Origin: Paenibacillus dendritiformis
GTDB lineage: Bacteria; Bacillota; Bacilli; Paenibacillales; Paenibacillaceae
NCBI RefSeq assembly: GCF_945605565.1
Contig: NZ_OX216966.1
Span: 2,596,001-2,660,000, forward strand
Direction: 5' to 3'
DNA: 64,000 bases
Each line of letters opens with the position of its first letter. Positions within the stretch are counted from its first letter, which is position 1. A program made the translations under genes and the position numbers. Shown here in pieces: positions 8,226 to 16,339 of the stretch. Under the pieces are notes generated by a model. That model ran no database searches. It was not told where the DNA came from and worked only from the letters and a program-made list of their open reading frames with translations.

Positions 8226-9071
8226 CTATAAAAAATGGCTGCTCTCAACAAATTGCTTTTCCAGCGGCGACATCTTGTAGTTGTGCCGGGTGACAAGATA
8301 TTTCTCGATATAGCGGTGCTCCTTGGGAAGTTCCATATAATCCGTCACGCCGAACTGCCGAGCCAATGTTTTCGAGATAAGGGCAACTCCCATGCCCAGG
8401 GAAGCAAGCTGAAGCAGCGTGTCAAAGATGCCGACTTCCGTCCGCGGGCCTTGTTGAATGCCCAGATGGGAACAAATGCGATCCAAGATTGAGGCATATA
8501 AGCAATCTTTCGAGAGTATCAGTAGCGTTTCATTCTGCAGGCAATAGGCCAAATTTGCGTAGGATGCGGCCTTTTTTCCAACCAGGATCACTTCTTCGGT
8601 GCCGATCGGCCTGTAATGAAGCTGGGCCCGATCCGATTTGCCAATCGTATAGGCGAGGTCGATATTGCCGTGCATGACTTCGTCTTCTATGCTCTCGGTC
8701 GTTCCGGTCTTCAGCGTGACCGACAAGGCAGGATATTTCTGATAGAGCTTCGCAAGCGCCGCTGTAATGTCTGCGCCAATGGCAGATTGCATCGTGCCGA
8801 AGCGAAGCTTCAACTCCCTCTGATTCATCTCCTGCTCGGTTTCTTCCCACAGAAGCAGCATTTTCTTATACTGCTTGTACAGCTTTTCCCCTTCCGACGT
8901 TAATTCCATACCCCGGGTGCTTCGGATAAACAACTGCTGCCGGTAATGACTCTCTATTTTTTTGATTTTGGCCGTCATATTCGACTGCAGATGATTCATG
9001 CTGGAAGCTGCGGCGGAAATGCTTTTTAACTCGGCCACGGTGACGAATGCAAGCATGTTTTCAATATCCAC
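8226..9071 (-). CDS. LysR family transcriptional regulator
   Basis: Encodes 281 residues from a GTG at 9071 (MDIENMLAFVTVAELKSISA), which has AGGGGGAAGG just upstream; a TTG at 9089 is the alternative. The N-terminal wHTH (residues ~1-60, AASSMNHLQSNMTAKIKKIE) is followed by a periplasmic-binding-like effector domain to the C-terminus. It is divergent from the Gfo/Idh/MocA oxidoreductase with a T-N11-A-type palindrome in between, so it probably controls that gene and itself. The effector is unknown. Confidence 0.9.
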   Translation of the reverse strand: MDIENMLAFVTVAELKSISAAASSMNHLQSNMTAKIKKIESHYRQQLFIRSTRGMELTSEGEKLYKQYKKMLLLWEETEQEMNQRELKLRFGTMQSAIGADITAALAKLYQKYPALSVTLKTGTTESIEDEVMHGNIDLAYTIGKSDRAQLHYRPIGTEEVILVGKKAASYANLAYCLQNETLLILSKDCLYASILDRICSHLGIQQGPRTEVGIFDTLLQLASLGMGVALISKTLARQFGVTDYMELPKEHRYIEKYLVTRHNYKMSPLEKQFVESSHFL

Positions 9072-9102
9072 GATCCTTCCCCCTATCAAAAAAAATGATG
9101 CC

Positions 9103-9117
9103 TATATTGAAAATATA
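9103..9117. promoter_or_regulatory. LysR-type box in the divergent intergenic region
   Basis: TATATTGAAAATATA has 6-base inverted arms and fits the T-N11-A rule for LysR binding. It lies 32 bases before the LysR start and 113 before the oxidoreductase start. Confidence 0.55.
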
Positions 9118-9229
9118 CATTATTCATGATAGGACGTCATCGGTATACTTTGCTTACGCAAGTATGTCTTACGCAGTGGGACGGCGCCTTCAACTGCTCT
9201 TTAACTTTACAGATACGGGAGGAACAGAC

Positions 9230-10342
9230 ATGAGCAATACAGTGATTCGAACCGGAATTATCGGCGGATCCTTAAATAATCAATGGGCAAGTCAAACGCA
9301 TATTCCAGCGCTCCGACAAAGCACGCAGCACCAGATCACGGCGATTGCGACTTCCCGAATGGAAAGCGCCTTGCACAGCGCAGCCGCAGTGGGCGCTCCG
9401 CACGCGTTTACGGACCACGAGGCATTGAGCGGCTGTCCGGAAGTCGATTTGGTGGTCGTTAGCGTAAAGGTGCCTTTTCATTATGAGGCCGTCAAAGCAG
9501 CCATCGCTGCCGGGAAACATGTATATTGTGAATGGCCGTTGGCCGTAACATCGAGTCAGGCGGAAGAGCTGGCCGAGCTTGCCGATCAAGCCGGAATTCA
9601 TCATGCGATTGGCCTGCAGGCCCGACATTCGGCAGCGATTCAAGATGTCAAGCAGCGGCTCGAACGGGATGAGATCGGCCGCATTCTGTCATGCACGATG
9701 CAAGTATCGACGCAGGGCAAGGGCAAGTTCACGGACCGGAACGGAGCTTATTTGTTGCAGGAGGAGAATGGAGCGACGTTGTTGACCATTAACGGGGGAC
9801 ATTCTCTCGATCTGCTGCGCTATCTGCTCGGGGATGTTAAGGAGCTGTCCGCGATGATGAATTGCAATGACACCGAGGCGACTCTGCTTGAAACGGGAGA
9901 AAAAGTGGCCAAGGATACGGCCGATCAGATCATGGTTCAGGGCACGCTGCTTAATGGGGCCTCCGTGTCGGTGCATATTCAGGGCGGGGCGTATCCTGCA
10001 TTTCTCATGGAGATTCAAGGGGAAAAGGGCATCATCCGGCTGAAGCAGCATCACTCCTTCGGACATGTACAGTTCGGGAACCTGGAGGTGCAGCAGGCGT
10101 TATATGGTTCCAGCATGTCATTGGGAGCGGCGGATGAGGGCCATTTTAAGACGCTTCACAGGGGAAGGGAACAACCGGAATTACCGATGCGGAATGTAAG
10201 CAAGGCGCATGAACTGCTCGCCGGGGACATTCAATACGGCACATTTCATTCGCCTGATTTCCATGATGCAGTCCGCTTGCATCAACTGCTGGAATCGATT
10301 CGTCGCGCGGCCGTCACAGGCAACAGACAGAAGCAAGTCTGA
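9230..10342 (+). CDS. Gfo/Idh/MocA family oxidoreductase (Gal80-like)
   Basis: Encodes 370 residues; the ATG at 9230 follows GGGAGGAAC. The Rossmann start is TGIIGGSLNNQWASQTHIPAL and the conserved EKP-type segment reads CEWPLA (about residues 104-109), giving an NAD(P)-dependent dehydrogenase of sugars or sugar derivatives. The C-terminal alpha/beta domain contains TINGGHSLDLLRYLLG. Similarity to Gal80-type members is suggested by the N-terminal SLNNQWASQTH. It is divergent from the LysR gene and closed by its own terminator. Substrate not predictable; a non-catalytic regulatory role is possible in this subgroup. Confidence 0.85.
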   Translation: MSNTVIRTGIIGGSLNNQWASQTHIPALRQSTQHQITAIATSRMESALHSAAAVGAPHAFTDHEALSGCPEVDLVVVSVKVPFHYEAVKAAIAAGKHVYCEWPLAVTSSQAEELAELADQAGIHHAIGLQARHSAAIQDVKQRLERDEIGRILSCTMQVSTQGKGKFTDRNGAYLLQEENGATLLTINGGHSLDLLRYLLGDVKELSAMMNCNDTEATLLETGEKVAKDTADQIMVQGTLLNGASVSVHIQGGAYPAFLMEIQGEKGIIRLKQHHSFGHVQFGNLEVQQALYGSSMSLGAADEGHFKTLHRGREQPELPMRNVSKAHELLAGDIQYGTFHSPDFHDAVRLHQLLESIRRAAVTGNRQKQV

Positions 10343-10350
10343 CACGGGTA

Positions 10351-10418
10351 AAGGGCGTTACGCTTCATCCCATATAGAGAGAGTTCATCTCTCAGGGAGG
10401 CGTTAACGCCCTTTTTAT
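10351..10418 (+). terminator. terminator of the oxidoreductase gene
   Basis: Arms AAGGGCGTTA (10351-10360) and TAACGCCCTT (10404-10413), a long loop containing a small GAGAGAgttcaTCTCTC-like dyad, then TTTTTATAT. Confidence 0.8.
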
Positions 10419-10565
10419 ATGTGACAATTATGAAAACAATTTCAAAATGACGTCATAAATAAATAGATACCGCCAATATGCTTTTATATATTGCGTATTA
10501 TATGTTTATATTATACATTAATTCGTAAGGATAAAATATACAACTTTGTTTTTGGGGGAGTCGAG

Positions 10566-12188
10566 ATGAATCAAGAGCTTGGTAGTAGCGGAATGGGGAG
10601 GATAACCGTGATCACGAAAAACAAGGAAACAACGCAATTGGCCAGTTTGCATGTGGATGAATCTCACCGAAATATGGCGGTTGCCAAGCTGGTGGAGTCC
10701 GCTCTCCTGAACGGAGAAGGACATCTCACTTCGACAGGTGCGCTGCAAGTTACGACAGGCAAATATACGGGACGTTCTCCGAAGGATAAGTTTATCGTCA
10801 GGGAGCCGAGCACGGCTGACCATGTTGCCTGGGGGGATGTGAATCAGGCTCTTACCCCCGAGCAATTCGATTCGCTGTATAGCAAGACGATCAACTATAT
10901 GAAGAGCCGCAAGCTCTTCGTGTTCGATGGCTATGCAGGAGCAGACCGGGCCTATCGCCTGCCTGTCCGCTTTATTAATGAATACGCATGGCAGAATTTA
11001 TTCGTTCACCAGTTGTTCATCCGCCCTGCGGCAGATGAATTGTTGTCCTATGAACCTGAATTTACTGTGATTGCGATGCCTGGCATGAAGGCGGATCCGG
11101 CTGTGGACGGCACGAATTCCGAGACGTTCATTGCGATTTCCTTCGAGAGAAAGACCGTTCTGATCGGCGGAACCCACTATGCGGGCGAGATGAAAAAATC
11201 GATCTTCAGCGTGCTGAACTATTTGCTCCCCTTCCGCGGCGTCATGCCGATGCACTGTTCGGCGAATGTAGGGGAGGCTGGAGATACGGCGTTGTTCTTC
11301 GGATTATCGGGAACAGGCAAGACGACGCTGTCGGCCGACCCGGACCGCCGCTTAATCGGCGATGACGAGCATGGCTGGTCCGCTACGGGCGTATTCAATT
11401 TCGAAGGCGGCTGCTATGCCAAATGCATCGGGCTGACCCAGGAGAAGGAGCCGCAAATCTGGAATGCGATCCGATTCGGATCCGTCCTGGAAAACGTGTG
11501 GATTGACGCCGGAACCGGCGAGGCGGATTACAAGAATAATGCATTGACGGAGAATACGCGGGCCGCTTATCCGATCGATTATATTCAAGACTCGATCATT
11601 CCCGGAACCGCCGGCCATCCGAATGTCATTATCTTTTTGACCGCGGATGCCTTTGGGGTGCTGCCTCCGGTGTCCAAGCTGACGAAGGAGCAGGCGATGT
11701 ATCACTTCCTGTCGGGCTATACGTCGAAGCTGGCAGGTACGGAACGCGGCGTAGCCGAACCGGAAGCGACATTCTCGACCTGCTTTGGAGGTCCCTTCCT
11801 TCCGTTGAGACCGAATGTATATGCGGAGATGCTCGGCGATAACATCACGAAGCACGGCGTGAAGGTTTATCTGGTCAATACAGGGTGGAGCGGCGGCCCT
11901 TACGGGATTGGCGAGCGGATGAATCTGTCGTACACCAGAGCGATGGTCAAGGCGATTATGAATGGAAGCATCGAGAAGGCGTCCTTCACTTCTCATCCTG
12001 TATTCGGCATGCTTATTCCTGATGCGGTGCCGTTCGTTCCCCATGAACTGCTCGATCCGAGGAACGTATGGGCAGATAAATCGGCCTATGATCGAAAGGC
12101 GAAGCAGCTGGCGCAGCTCTTTGCTCACAATTTCGAAAAATTCAGCGGTATAGCGGACGCAATCAAGTATGCCGGCCCGCGGCTGTAG
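10566..12188 (+). CDS. pckA: phosphoenolpyruvate carboxykinase (ATP)
   Basis: Encodes 540 residues; the ATG at 10566 follows TTGGGGGAGTCGAG. It converts oxaloacetate plus ATP to phosphoenolpyruvate, CO2 and ADP, the first committed step of gluconeogenesis. The P-loop GLSGTGKTT (residues 246-254), the metal-site region GDDEHGW and the substrate loop TGRSPKDKF (68-76) are intact, as is the C-terminal [10 protein letters not shown]. The upstream 150 bases are very AT-rich and probably hold the promoter, but I cannot place a confident -35/-10 or a CcpN site. Monocistronic with a terminator. Confidence 0.96.
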   Translation: MNQELGSSGMGRITVITKNKETTQLASLHVDESHRNMAVAKLVESALLNGEGHLTSTGALQVTTGKYTGRSPKDKFIVREPSTADHVAWGDVNQALTPEQFDSLYSKTINYMKSRKLFVFDGYAGADRAYRLPVRFINEYAWQNLFVHQLFIRPAADELLSYEPEFTVIAMPGMKADPAVDGTNSETFIAISFERKTVLIGGTHYAGEMKKSIFSVLNYLLPFRGVMPMHCSANVGEAGDTALFFGLSGTGKTTLSADPDRRLIGDDEHGWSATGVFNFEGGCYAKCIGLTQEKEPQIWNAIRFGSVLENVWIDAGTGEADYKNNALTENTRAAYPIDYIQDSIIPGTAGHPNVIIFLTADAFGVLPPVSKLTKEQAMYHFLSGYTSKLAGTERGVAEPEATFSTCFGGPFLPLRPNVYAEMLGDNITKHGVKVYLVNTGWSGGPYGIGERMNLSYTRAMVKAIMNGSIEKASFTSHPVFGMLIPDAVPFVPHELLDPRNVWADKSAYDRKAKQLAQLFAHNFEKFSGIADAIKYAGPRL

Positions 12189-12200
12189 CTGCCGTAAGAA

Positions 12201-12243
12201 GGGGCTGTCTCCGACGTCATGACAATGACGCAGAGACAGCCCC
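12201..12243 (+). terminator. terminator of pckA
   Basis: Eleven-base perfect arms GGGGCTGTCTC / GAGACAGCCCC around a loop that itself holds a CGTCAT-ATGACG dyad. Only a weak U-tract follows, and the hairpin precedes the TOMM operon. Confidence 0.75.
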
Positions 12244-12404
12244 GATTCATTTCTATGCGAAGAGACGAAGGCAGGTGGATATTGTCATACGGAAAAGGAC
12301 GGCGACATATCTTGAAGATGATGTTTACCGGTCGGGAAAACGATGAATTTGACGGCTTGAACAGTTGCATCGCGGTACAACTGTCGAGGAAGGAGGTTGT
12401 CAGG

Positions 12405-13949
12405 ATGTCTTGTCAGGAAGAAGGTGTGCTCGCCGTCGGTTCCGGTCTGTTTCTGCGCTCCCTTGCTGAAGCATGGTATGAATCCGGCTTATCCAAGCTC
12501 ACCGTATTCGTAACCAACTCGGAGCCTGCTGATACGGCCGAACTCGAGAAGCTGCGGGAACATGCGCTTCGCAGCAATCCGAACGCTTCACTGCATATTC
12601 TGTCCGCAACAGGAGACGAAGAGTTGGAGTGGAGGGCGATCATTGAGCCGTTTTCATTTATTTTGTATGTGTCGCAGCATGGCGGTGTCGAGGAGCTTCG
12701 GAACCTTCAGCAGGCTTGTATAGCAGAGCGGAAACCGATGATTCCTGCCGTGGCCTTACAAGGAAGGGGGATGGCAGGCCCGCTGCTTCATCCTGACGGG
12801 GACGGGCGGTGGGAGTCGGCATGGCGGGGCATCCATTCGTCCATGTTCCCCGAGGAGCGGGAGCCGCAGAGCTTCTCCGCTGCGGCTGCAGCCGTATTAT
12901 CGAATCTTATCGTGCATGAATGGCAGAAAGCAGTCACGGAAGAGAAAGAAACGAACTGCCGAAATCAATGTTATATTCTGGACCCGGACACGTTAACGGG
13001 AATCTGGCATCCCATCCGCCCGCATCCTCTTGTCTCCGGGGTTGGGACGGCCCGCCTGGTGGAAAATATCGAACTTAGTCTGGAAACGAGTCATGAACCT
13101 GCGGATCCGGAGGAATGGTTTTCTTGTCTCAGCCGCTTGACTTCCGCGGCAACAGGCATTTTGCATGCATGGGAAGAGGCGGAGTTAATCCAGCTTCCGC
13201 TGGCGCAGTGTCTTGTTCAACCGGTTGACCCGCTGTCGGAAGGGCCTGCACGGCTGTTGCCGGCTATCATCCGCAGCGGACTGACGCATGAAGAGGCGCG
13301 GCGGGAGGCGGGACTGGCGGGACTGGAAGCCTATGCCGCCCGCCTGATGCCGCTGCTGTTCCCCGGCTTGCTCTCCTCGCAGCGGGAGGACATCGGCATC
13401 GGGGCAGGGTGTTCCATCGCCGAAGCGGTGGAACGGGGGTTCAGAGCGTGTCTAACCACAGCATGGGGCAAGCGGATGCGAATGCTTCCTGATAAGCTGG
13501 CTGTCACGCGCATCGAATGCGGGCAGATCGAAGATGTCCGATGCCGATATTATTTACAAGCGCTGCGCATGACAGAGGGGGAACCAGAGCTTGCTCTTGG
13601 CGAGCCGCTGCTCGGCTGTCCGGTCGTGTGGATCCATTCCGGTTGCTCGTGGTATGGCAGCGCCGACCTTGACCTCATCCTTGCTCTCCGCCAATCCTTG
13701 CAGAAGGCGTTGACGAAGACGGAGGGCGCAGCCTCTTCTTCTGTCATGTGGAAGGAGGATAAGGCGCAAGACATCACAGTGTCCAATAGTGATCCGCTCG
13801 AGCATGCGTCATGGGTGTTAGCGGCCATTCAGAGATTGAACCAGCGCCATCAACGTGTTGAGGTGTTCGATATGCGGAGTGAATCTTTTCTGGGAACGGG
13901 ACCGTTCGTCATATATGGAGTGCGACTCGGAGAGGAGGAATCCCCTTGA
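12405..13949 (+). CDS. ThiF-like putative thiazole-containing bacteriocin maturation protein
   Basis: Encodes 514 residues from the ATG at 12405, set by GAAGGAGG; the open frame extends 62 codons upstream but through the pckA terminator. The N-terminus (GVLAVGSGLFLRSLAEAWYE...KLTVFVTN) is Rossmann/ThiF-like, and the whole resembles the family annotated as putative thiazole-containing bacteriocin maturation protein in the Bacillus heterocycloanthracin operon. The C-terminus holds FLGTGPFVIYGVRLGEEE. It overlaps the next gene by four bases, so the two are translated together. Likely a partner of the YcaO cyclodehydratase; its exact activity is not established for the family. Confidence 0.8.
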   Translation: MSCQEEGVLAVGSGLFLRSLAEAWYESGLSKLTVFVTNSEPADTAELEKLREHALRSNPNASLHILSATGDEELEWRAIIEPFSFILYVSQHGGVEELRNLQQACIAERKPMIPAVALQGRGMAGPLLHPDGDGRWESAWRGIHSSMFPEEREPQSFSAAAAAVLSNLIVHEWQKAVTEEKETNCRNQCYILDPDTLTGIWHPIRPHPLVSGVGTARLVENIELSLETSHEPADPEEWFSCLSRLTSAATGILHAWEEAELIQLPLAQCLVQPVDPLSEGPARLLPAIIRSGLTHEEARREAGLAGLEAYAARLMPLLFPGLLSSQREDIGIGAGCSIAEAVERGFRACLTTAWGKRMRMLPDKLAVTRIECGQIEDVRCRYYLQALRMTEGEPELALGEPLLGCPVVWIHSGCSWYGSADLDLILALRQSLQKALTKTEGAASSSVMWKEDKAQDITVSNSDPLEHASWVLAAIQRLNQRHQRVEVFDMRSESFLGTGPFVIYGVRLGEEESP

Positions 13950-15883
13950 GTACTGTCGTTATCATAGGGGAGGGGATGCTTGCGGACATGGTGTGCCGGC
14001 GTTTGTCCGGCTGCTCCGCAGCCCGCAGATCGGATTTCAGTGAAGGTATTCCCGAGGACGCAAAGCTGGTGTTGGTGGTGCAGGAACAAGACAGCTCCGA
14101 CTTGCATCTTGAAGCGGATGCGGCGCTGCGGCCGCTCGGCATTCCTTGGTTATGCGCTTATGTATTTTTGGGTGAAGGGGTGGTCGGGCCGCTCATGCGC
14201 CCGGGAACGACCGGATGCTTCCAATGTGCAGAGACGCGGCTATCCTTGGCGGGAAGCAACCGCAAAGAGGCAGAGGAAGTGCTGATGAAGCTGGTCACGC
14301 CGGATTATGTTCCTGATTTTACGGCCGAGATCTCCCCGGCGGGATTTCGTTATATGGCGCATATTATCGCGGCGGAAACGGCTAACGTGCTGAAGGGCGG
14401 CAGTGCGAATTCGGAAGGGCACATCTACTTAATCAACTTCAGCAATTTGAGCAGCAGCCTCCATTATATCCTGCCCAATGGGACTTGTCCGGTCTGCGGC
14501 AACTTGCCGGATGATTCGCCGGAAGCGGCAGAAATAACGCTAAGGCCGTCCCTTAAGCTTCATAACAGCTACCGCTGCCGGCCGATGAGCGAGTTGCGGG
14601 AGATCTTGTTCCCGAATTATTGGGACAGCCGCACCGGAATCTTGAATGACAAGAAGTTCGATCTCGTGTCCAGCTTTGCCGGCGCGGTCGTCAATCTTCC
14701 TTTAGGCTATTATGATGAGGTGACGGGAGGCCGTTCGCATTCGTATGCGGATAGCCAGCTCGCAGCGATACTGGAGGGGTTGGAGCGATTTTGCGGCACG
14801 ACGCCCCGCGGCAAGCGAACGGTTGTGTTCGACAGCTATTCCCGTCTCAAGGATAAGGCGATGGATCCGTCCAAGGCGGGGTTTCATGCGATGGAGCAAT
14901 TCGAACTTCCGGATTTTGCGTTCACGCCGTTCGATCCCGAAGCTCCGATGGAATGGGTGTGGGGATACTCGTTCCTGCAGGAACGTCCCATCCTCGTTCC
15001 CCATCTGTTGGCTTATTACAGCTTGGGCTACGGAGGGGGCTTTGTATATGAAACCTCGAACGGGTGCGCGGTAGGAGGAAGCCTGGAAGAGGCGATTTTG
15101 TACGGGATTTTCGAGGTGGTCGAGCGAGATTCCTTCCTGATGACCTGGTATGCGAGACTGCCCGTTCCGCGGCTCGATCCTGACTCGTCGGGAGACCGGG
15201 AACTGTCGATGATGATCCATCGTTTGCGGGCGGTCACGGGATATGAAGTCTTGTTATACAATACGACGATGGAGAACGGAATTCCGAGCCTATGGGCGAT
15301 AGCGAAGGGAGGGACGGAGCACCGCGTGAACCTGGTCTGTGCCGCAGGAGCTCATCTCGACCCGGTTCGGGCGGCCAAGAGCGCCATACACGAGCTCGCT
15401 GGCATGATCCCGATGACGGAAGAGCGATGGAGAAAGCGAAAGCTCGAAGCGGAATCCATGTTCGAGGATTCGTTCCAGGTGCAGCACATGGAGGATCATG
15501 CCTTGCTGTACAGCCTGCCGCAGGCGGAGGAGAGACTTCAATTTTTGCTGGACGAACGGCGCCCTGTCCGCACCTTCGCCGAGGAGTTCCCTTCCGTGCC
15601 TGCGCATAAAGATTTGACGGATGATTTACAGCAGGTTCTTCAGATGTTCCGCAGCCTTCAGATGGATGTCATTGTCGTCGACCAGTCGTCAAGCGAGACG
15701 CTCCGCAACGGGCTGCGCTGCGTGAAAGTACTGATTCCGGGAATGCTGCCTATGACGTTCGGACATCATCTGCGCCGCTTGGAGGGCCTTGACAGGGTCC
15801 TGGAAGTGCCGATGAAGCTCGGGTATGCCGATCGCCGGCTGACGCCGCAGGAGCTTAATCCATATCCGCATCCGTTCCCGTAA
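13946..15883 (+). CDS. TOMM leader-binding E1-like / YcaO cyclodehydratase fusion
   Basis: Encodes 645 residues from a TTG overlapping the preceding stop, with GAGAGGAGG before it. Residues ~1-190 form the E1/ThiF-like leader-peptide-binding part, with a four-Cys zinc site at C91, C94, C181 and C184 (CFQC, CPVC). Residues ~235-645 are a YcaO domain with the ATP/Mg glutamates in LEGLERFCG (276-279) and GSLEEAILYGIFEVVERD (380-393). It ends in the proline-rich tail PYPHPFP typical of azoline-forming YcaO enzymes. It cyclodehydrates Cys/Ser/Thr of a precursor peptide to thiazolines/oxazolines using ATP. No SagB-type dehydrogenase or transporter is adjacent. Confidence 0.9.
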   Translation: MSTVVIIGEGMLADMVCRRLSGCSAARRSDFSEGIPEDAKLVLVVQEQDSSDLHLEADAALRPLGIPWLCAYVFLGEGVVGPLMRPGTTGCFQCAETRLSLAGSNRKEAEEVLMKLVTPDYVPDFTAEISPAGFRYMAHIIAAETANVLKGGSANSEGHIYLINFSNLSSSLHYILPNGTCPVCGNLPDDSPEAAEITLRPSLKLHNSYRCRPMSELREILFPNYWDSRTGILNDKKFDLVSSFAGAVVNLPLGYYDEVTGGRSHSYADSQLAAILEGLERFCGTTPRGKRTVVFDSYSRLKDKAMDPSKAGFHAMEQFELPDFAFTPFDPEAPMEWVWGYSFLQERPILVPHLLAYYSLGYGGGFVYETSNGCAVGGSLEEAILYGIFEVVERDSFLMTWYARLPVPRLDPDSSGDRELSMMIHRLRAVTGYEVLLYNTTMENGIPSLWAIAKGGTEHRVNLVCAAGAHLDPVRAAKSAIHELAGMIPMTEERWRKRKLEAESMFEDSFQVQHMEDHALLYSLPQAEERLQFLLDERRPVRTFAEEFPSVPAHKDLTDDLQQVLQMFRSLQMDVIVVDQSSSETLRNGLRCVKVLIPGMLPMTFGHHLRRLEGLDRVLEVPMKLGYADRRLTPQELNPYPHPFP

Positions 15884-16023
15884 GCAATGGTGGAAGCACC
15901 CCTGTATATCGAGCAATGTGCTTCGTGCATCTTCCTTATATTGGCACATTTCGTAGAGGTGTCCAATCCCTGGACCACTTCCATTCATACAATTAAGCAT
16001 GTTCTGGGAGGGAGGATGTTACT

Positions 16024-16146
16024 ATGGGATGCTTAGGTGGAGTAGAAAGCGGTAGCTGCAGCTGTGCGGGTTTGTTTACAAGCGTTGGCGTCATTCTCGT
16101 CCTGTTCATTCTGTTGGTCATTGTTTCTCGCGCATGTATCTACTAA
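16024..16146 (+). CDS. 40-residue Cys/Ser/Gly-rich YjcZ-like peptide
   Basis: An ATG at 16024 with GGGAGGGAGG about seven bases upstream encodes MGCLGGVESGSCSCAGLF, then TSVGVILVLFILLVIVSRAC and IY. The hydrophobic C-terminal half (VGVILVLFILLVIV) is the hallmark of YjcZ-family sporulation peptides, normally preceded by Gly/Tyr-rich sequence. Here the N-terminal part is instead Cys/Ser/Gly-rich. It lies 140 bases after the YcaO gene on the same strand. CATACAATTA at 15986-15995 resembles a sporulation-sigma -10 (CATANNNTA). It could be a spore peptide, or a substrate of the enzymes upstream; the former is the safer reading. Confidence 0.7.
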   Translation: MGCLGGVESGSCSCAGLFTSVGVILVLFILLVIVSRACIY

Positions 16147-16224
16147 TTCTATGATGATATGGCACGTACTCTCTTGACTCCTCCGTTGACAAGCAATTGA
16201 GCTATGGAAAACGGTAGGGATGCC

Positions 16225-16250
16225 GCTTCCCTGGCCCCGGTCAGGGAAGC
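16225..16250 (+). terminator. hairpin downstream of the small peptide
   Basis: GCTTCCCTG / CAGGGAAGC, nine-base perfect stem with an eight-base loop and no U-tract. Possibly an RNA-stabilising hairpin or a weak terminator. Confidence 0.4.
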
Positions 16251-16278
16251 GCTCACCCCCAATTTGCGTAACGATATG

Positions 16279-16303
16279 AACATGCCGGCATTGGCATGTT
16301 TTT
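16279..16303 (+). terminator. terminator between the peptide and the MocR gene
   Basis: AACATGCC / GGCATGTT with a six-base loop, then TTTGG; it closes the plus-strand unit ending with the small peptide. Confidence 0.7.
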
Positions 16304-16339
16304 GGTGTGCGGCGAAGCCGCTTACGCTGATGCTGAAGT

